DNA of 8,190 bases, taken from the NCBI GenBank assembly GCA_051953655.1, contig JBQCIO010000242.1, positions 1-8,190 on the forward strand. The letters run 5' to 3'. Under the pieces are notes generated by a model. It made no database searches, had not been told where the DNA came from, and saw only the letters and a list, made by a program, of their open reading frames with translations. Position 1 is the first letter of the stretch; each line of letters begins with the position of its first letter. The position numbers and the translations under genes were made by a program. Source of the DNA: JBQCHF01 sp051953655 (GTDB taxonomy: Bacteria; Actinomycetota; Actinomycetes; Motilibacterales; Motilibacteraceae). Below are positions 5,749 through 8,190 of this stretch, one piece after another.

Positions 5749-7227
5749 ATGAGCGCGCGCACGTACGTGGTCCGCACCTACGGGTGCCAGATGAACGTCC
5801 ACGACTCCGAGCGGCTGTCCGGCTTGCTGGAGGACGCGGGCTACGTCCGCGCGTCCGGCGACGAGCCGGCCGACGTCGTCGTGCTCAACACCTGCGCGGT
5901 GCGCGAGAACGCCGACAACAAGCTCTACGGCAACCTCGGGCACCTCGCGCCGGTGAAGGCCGGGCGGCCGGGCATGCAGATCGCCGTCGGCGGCTGCCTC
6001 GCCCAGAAGGACCGCGGCGAGATCGTGCGCAAGGCGCCGTGGGTCGACGTCGTGTTCGGCACGCACAACATCGGCTCGCTGCCGGTGCTGCTGGAGCGGG
6101 CGCGGGTGCAGGCCGAGGCGCAGGTGGAGATCGCCGAGTCGCTCGAGGTCTTCCCCTCCACGCTGCCCACCCGCCGCGAGTCGCCCTACGCCGCCTGGGT
6201 GTCGGTGAGCGTGGGCTGCAACAACACCTGCACGTTCTGCATCGTTCCTGCCTTGCGTGGCAAGGAGAAGGACCGCCGGCCGGGGGAGATCCTGGCCGAG
6301 GTCGAGGCGCTGGTGGCCGAGGGCGTGCTCGAGGTGACGCTGCTCGGGCAGAACGTGAACGCCTACGGCGTCGAGCTCGGCGACCGCTTCGCGTTCGGCA
6401 AGCTGCTGCGCGCGTGCGGGGAGATCGACGGGCTGGAGCGGGTGCGGTTCACCAGCCCGCACCCCAAGGACTTCACCGACGACGTCATCGAGGCGATGGC
6501 GCAGACACCCAACGTGATGCACCAGCTGCACATGCCGCTGCAGTCCGGCTCGGACGCGGTGCTGAAGGCGATGCGGCGCTCCTACCGGCAGGAGCGCTAC
6601 CTCGGCATCATCCAGCGGGTGCGTGAGGCGATGCCCGACGCCGCGATCACCACCGACATCATCGTGGGCTTCCCGGGCGAGACCGACGAGGACTTCGAGC
6701 AGACCCTGCACGTGGTGCGCGAGGCCCGCTTCGCCGGCGCGTTCACCTTCCAGTACTCCAAGCGCCCGGGCACCCCGGCCGCGGAGATGGACGGGCAGGT
6801 GCCCAAGGCCGTCGTGCAGGAGCGCTACGAGCGGCTGGTCGCGCTGCAGGACCAGATCGCCTGGGAGGAGAACCAGCGCCAGGTCGGGCGGACGCTCGAG
6901 GTGCTGGTGGCCGAGGGCGAGGGCCGCAAGGACGGCGCCACCCGGCGGCTGTCCGGCCGGGCGCCGGACAACCGGCTGGTGCACTTCGCGCCCGGTGAGA
7001 ACGCGGTCCGTCCGGGGGACATGGTGACCGTGGAGGTCACCTACGCCGCCCCGCACCACCTCGTCGCCGACGCCGGCCCGCTGGCGGTCCGCCGCACCCG
7101 CGCCGGAGACGCGTGGGAGGCCCGGCAGGGGCTGGGCCCGGCGCCCAAGGGCGTCGCGCTGGGCATGCCGACGGTGGGCGTGCCGGCCCAGCCGGCGGTC
7201 GCGCAACCCGCCTGCGGGACGGCGTGA
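5749..7227 (+). CDS. miaB: tRNA-2-methylthio-N6-isopentenyladenosine37 synthase MiaB
   Basis: A 492-residue radical-SAM methylthiotransferase that converts i6A37 to ms2i6A37 in tRNAs reading UNN codons, acting after MiaA. The N-terminal UPF0004 domain supplies three cluster ligands: Cys13 in RTYGCQMNVHDSE, Cys49 in LNTCAVRENA and Cys83 in GGCLAQ. The radical-SAM domain has GCNNTCTFC with Cys157, Cys161 and Cys164, followed by MPLQSGSDAVLKAMRR (262-277) and TTDIIVGFPGETDEDF (301-316). A TRAM RNA-binding domain occupies about 379-447. About 45 residues follow it, rich in Pro/Ala/Gly and ending CGTA, an actinobacterial style of tail that is not catalytic. The start is certain because the family begins only a few residues before RTYGCQMN. 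The gene appears leaderless and overlaps the next gene by 4 nt. Confidence 0.98.
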   Translation: MSARTYVVRTYGCQMNVHDSERLSGLLEDAGYVRASGDEPADVVVLNTCAVRENADNKLYGNLGHLAPVKAGRPGMQIAVGGCLAQKDRGEIVRKAPWVDVVFGTHNIGSLPVLLERARVQAEAQVEIAESLEVFPSTLPTRRESPYAAWVSVSVGCNNTCTFCIVPALRGKEKDRRPGEILAEVEALVAEGVLEVTLLGQNVNAYGVELGDRFAFGKLLRACGEIDGLERVRFTSPHPKDFTDDVIEAMAQTPNVMHQLHMPLQSGSDAVLKAMRRSYRQERYLGIIQRVREAMPDAAITTDIIVGFPGETDEDFEQTLHVVREARFAGAFTFQYSKRPGTPAAEMDGQVPKAVVQERYERLVALQDQIAWEENQRQVGRTLEVLVAEGEGRKDGATRRLSGRAPDNRLVHFAPGENAVRPGDMVTVEVTYAAPHHLVADAGPLAVRRTRAGDAWEARQGLGPAPKGVALGMPTVGVPAQPAVAQPACGTA

Positions 7228-7847
7228 CCGGCCCGGCTGAGCCGCCCGGGCCGCCCCGGCCGCACCGGCCGGCGCTGCGCGCCGTGCTGCCCGAGGAGCT
7301 CACCCCGCTCTCGGCCGACCCGGCGGTCGACTTCCACGACGCCATCGCCCGCGCCGAGGCCACCGCGCGGGCCGTCGTCGCGGCCGGGCACGAGGGGACC
7401 GTCGACGTCGAGCGGCTGGTCGCCCTCGGCGACGAGCTGGGCCTGGACGAGCTGGCCGGCATGTGGTCGCGCGCCGAGCCCGGCACGCTGCCCGCGGCCC
7501 TCTTCGCGCTCTACGTGCTGCGCGCCTGGTGCCGGCAGCGGCCCAACGCGGCGGCCCGCCTGGTCTCGGCCGGCCAGGTGCACGCCGACGTCGCCGCCGC
7601 GGTGGCCGGGCTGCCCGCCCACGCCGACGGCCCCGACGTCGTCGGCGTCTGCGACGACCTGCTGCGCGGCGCCCTGGCCCGCGACCTGCCCACCTCGCTC
7701 TCCCGCGCCGCGGCCCTCTGCCGGGTGCTGGCCGCCGGCCGCGCCAGCGGCCCCGAGGACGCCCCCGACACGTGGGGCCAGGCCGTGCTCGGCGCCCGGC
7801 TGCTGTCCACCGCCGATTCGCTGGACGCGGCGGCCGCGTCGGCCTGA
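7224..7847 (+). CDS. Conserved-looking helical protein of unknown function, coupled to miaB
   Basis: A 207-residue protein starting at GTG 7224-7226, which overlaps the miaB stop as GTGA, so translation is probably coupled. A longer reading from 7113 would run inside miaB and is rejected. After a proline-rich N-terminus (residues 2-20) the chain looks wholly alpha-helical, with amphipathic segments such as DFHDAIARAEATARAVVAAG (36-55), GTLPAALFALYVLRAWCRQ (87-105) and LPTSLSRAAALCRVLAAG (155-172). It has no signal peptide, no transmembrane helix and no catalytic motif that I recognise. Cysteines are at 103, 143 and 166. Its position directly after miaB, where miaA often follows a little downstream in Actinobacteria, suggests a housekeeping operon but does not give a function. 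Confidence 0.82.
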   Translation: MTGPAEPPGPPRPHRPALRAVLPEELTPLSADPAVDFHDAIARAEATARAVVAAGHEGTVDVERLVALGDELGLDELAGMWSRAEPGTLPAALFALYVLRAWCRQRPNAAARLVSAGQVHADVAAAVAGLPAHADGPDVVGVCDDLLRGALARDLPTSLSRAAALCRVLAAGRASGPEDAPDTWGQAVLGARLLSTADSLDAAAASA

Positions 7848-7876
7848 GCCCCGCGGCTGGCGTTCGGCTGGCTGTG

Positions 7877-8000
7877 CCGCTGGTCCTTGGTCCGATTTGC
7901 GCACACAGGGTGGGCGGGGGAGCCGGCGTGTCGGGGTCCTCGGGCCGCGACACGCCGCCTGCGCGCGGGGGGTTGTGTGCGCAATTCGGAATCGGCGCGA
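7877..8000. repeat. Nested palindromic intergenic repeat, copy B (124-bp unit)
   Basis: The first of two tandem 124-bp units in the gene-free 3' part of the window. The outer arms 7891-7907 (TCCGATTTGCGCACACA) and 7974-7990 are reverse complements with one mismatch. The inner stem CGGCGTGTCG (7924-7933) pairs perfectly with CGACACGCCG (7948-7957) around a 14-nt loop. The unit opens with CCGCTGGTCC, matching the opening of copy C. Lying 29 bp after the stop at 7847, it may serve as the terminator of the miaB operon, although no U-tract follows. Confidence 0.75.
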
Positions 8001-8124
8001 CCGCTGGACCAGAGTCCGAATTGCGCACACAGGGTCGGTCCGGACATCGGCGTGTCGGGCTGTGTGGTGCCCGACCCGGCGTGCCCAGCCGGGGGGGCGT
8101 GTGGGCAAAACGGTGCTGGGGGGG
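8001..8124. repeat. Nested palindromic intergenic repeat, copy C (decayed 124-bp unit)
   Basis: Its first 38 bp match copy B at 32 positions with an offset of exactly 124 bp. The left arm CCGAATTGCGCACACAGGG (8016-8034) is intact. The right half has drifted: 8098-8113 (CGTGTGGGCAAAACGG) matches the expected arm at 12 of 16 positions. The inner stem keeps CGGCGTGTCGGGC (8048-8060), while its partner at 8069-8081 has two mismatches. The downstream half therefore appears to be decaying while the upstream half is kept. Confidence 0.65.
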
Positions 8125-8190
8125 GGGGTGGCGTCAGCGGCGGCGGGCGGGCGCCCGCCGCCGGCGGGAGCGTCACGACCGGGCTCGGCG
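8125..8190. other. Gene-free GC-rich end of window
   Basis: Together with copies B and C this completes the gene-free stretch from 7848 to the window end. It begins within an 11-G run (8118-8128) and contains a 14-bp perfect palindrome GGCGGGCGCCCGCC (8146-8159). That palindrome could extend a hairpin between GCGGCGG (8137-8143) and CCGCCGC (8155-8161). A minus-strand gene entering from the right could end at the TCA at 8173-8175, but five codons are too few to support a call. Confidence 0.4.

Noticed and set aside
5350..7206. A 618-codon open frame on the minus strand opposite miaB
   Set aside because: An antisense shadow of miaB, without a family pattern, that also runs through the small membrane-protein gene in another frame.
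2780..7231. TGACCGG at three stop codons (2780, 4223, 7225)
   Set aside because: The shared CCGG after TGA is striking at first, but C/G tetramers are very frequent in this DNA and three cases are too few to claim a signal.
7877..8124. Possible CRISPR array from the tandem repeats
   Set aside because: There are only two units, each internally palindromic over about 100 bp, the second is decayed, and there is no repeat-spacer pattern or cas gene.
7041..8176. Long minus-strand frames (355, 242 and 221 codons) crossing the repeats and the gene after miaB
   Set aside because: They run through the palindromic repeats, their translations are Pro/Arg-rich low complexity, and they oppose the coherent coupled plus-strand gene.
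1..8190. tRNA, rRNA, riboswitch or insertion-sequence remnants
   Set aside because: I saw no TTCGA-type T-loop with matching acceptor stem, no rRNA segment, no recognisable riboswitch core and no transposase fragment in any frame.

Overview
The window comes from a very GC-rich actinobacterial chromosome. GTG starts are frequent, the proteins are rich in Ala, Arg, Gly and Val, and the gene content (gluA, gluB, miaB) is typical of Actinobacteria. The gluA/gluB/miaB neighbourhood matches the recX-gluABCD-miaB-miaA-dapF region known from that phylum. The protein style (TAXI lipoprotein, SHxLRNPL-type kinase, MiaB with a long Pro/Ala tail) would fit a Geodermatophilaceae-like genus, but that assignment is inference only.

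Layout. 1-90: a GC-run hairpin region after gluB. 91-1809 (minus): glutamate ABC importer genes, ATPase gluA followed by lipoprotein gluB. The permease genes are expected beyond the left edge. 1810-2059: a divergent control region holding three TGARG repeats phased at 11 bp. 2060-4225 (plus): an OmpR-type response regulator and its HAMP histidine kinase. 4226-4381: a convergent gap filled by a long imperfect palindrome (repeat copy A). 4382-5615 (minus): a TAXI-family solute-binding lipoprotein and, upstream of it, a 64-residue two-helix membrane protein. 5616-5748: a divergent promoter region. 5749-7847 (plus): miaB, apparently leaderless, overlapped by a 207-residue protein of unknown function. 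7848-8190: no supportable gene, but two tandem 124-bp copies (B, C) of the same palindromic element, then a G11 run and a GC palindrome.

How the genes may work together. gluAB import glutamate. The two-component system lies between the glutamate operon and an orphan TAXI binding protein that has no DctQM permease in the window. It could use either binding protein as a ligand sensor. The phased repeats lie between gluA and the regulator gene and are a natural binding site for that regulator. MiaB is a housekeeping tRNA-modification enzyme.

The least expected feature is the three-copy nested-palindrome family. All copies share a GWCC(N)3GTCCG box, an outer arm around CCGAATTGCGCA and an inner stem CGGCGTGT/ACACGCCG. 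The arm sequences differ between copy A and copies B/C, yet both versions remain self-complementary, which suggests that the folded structure is what is kept.
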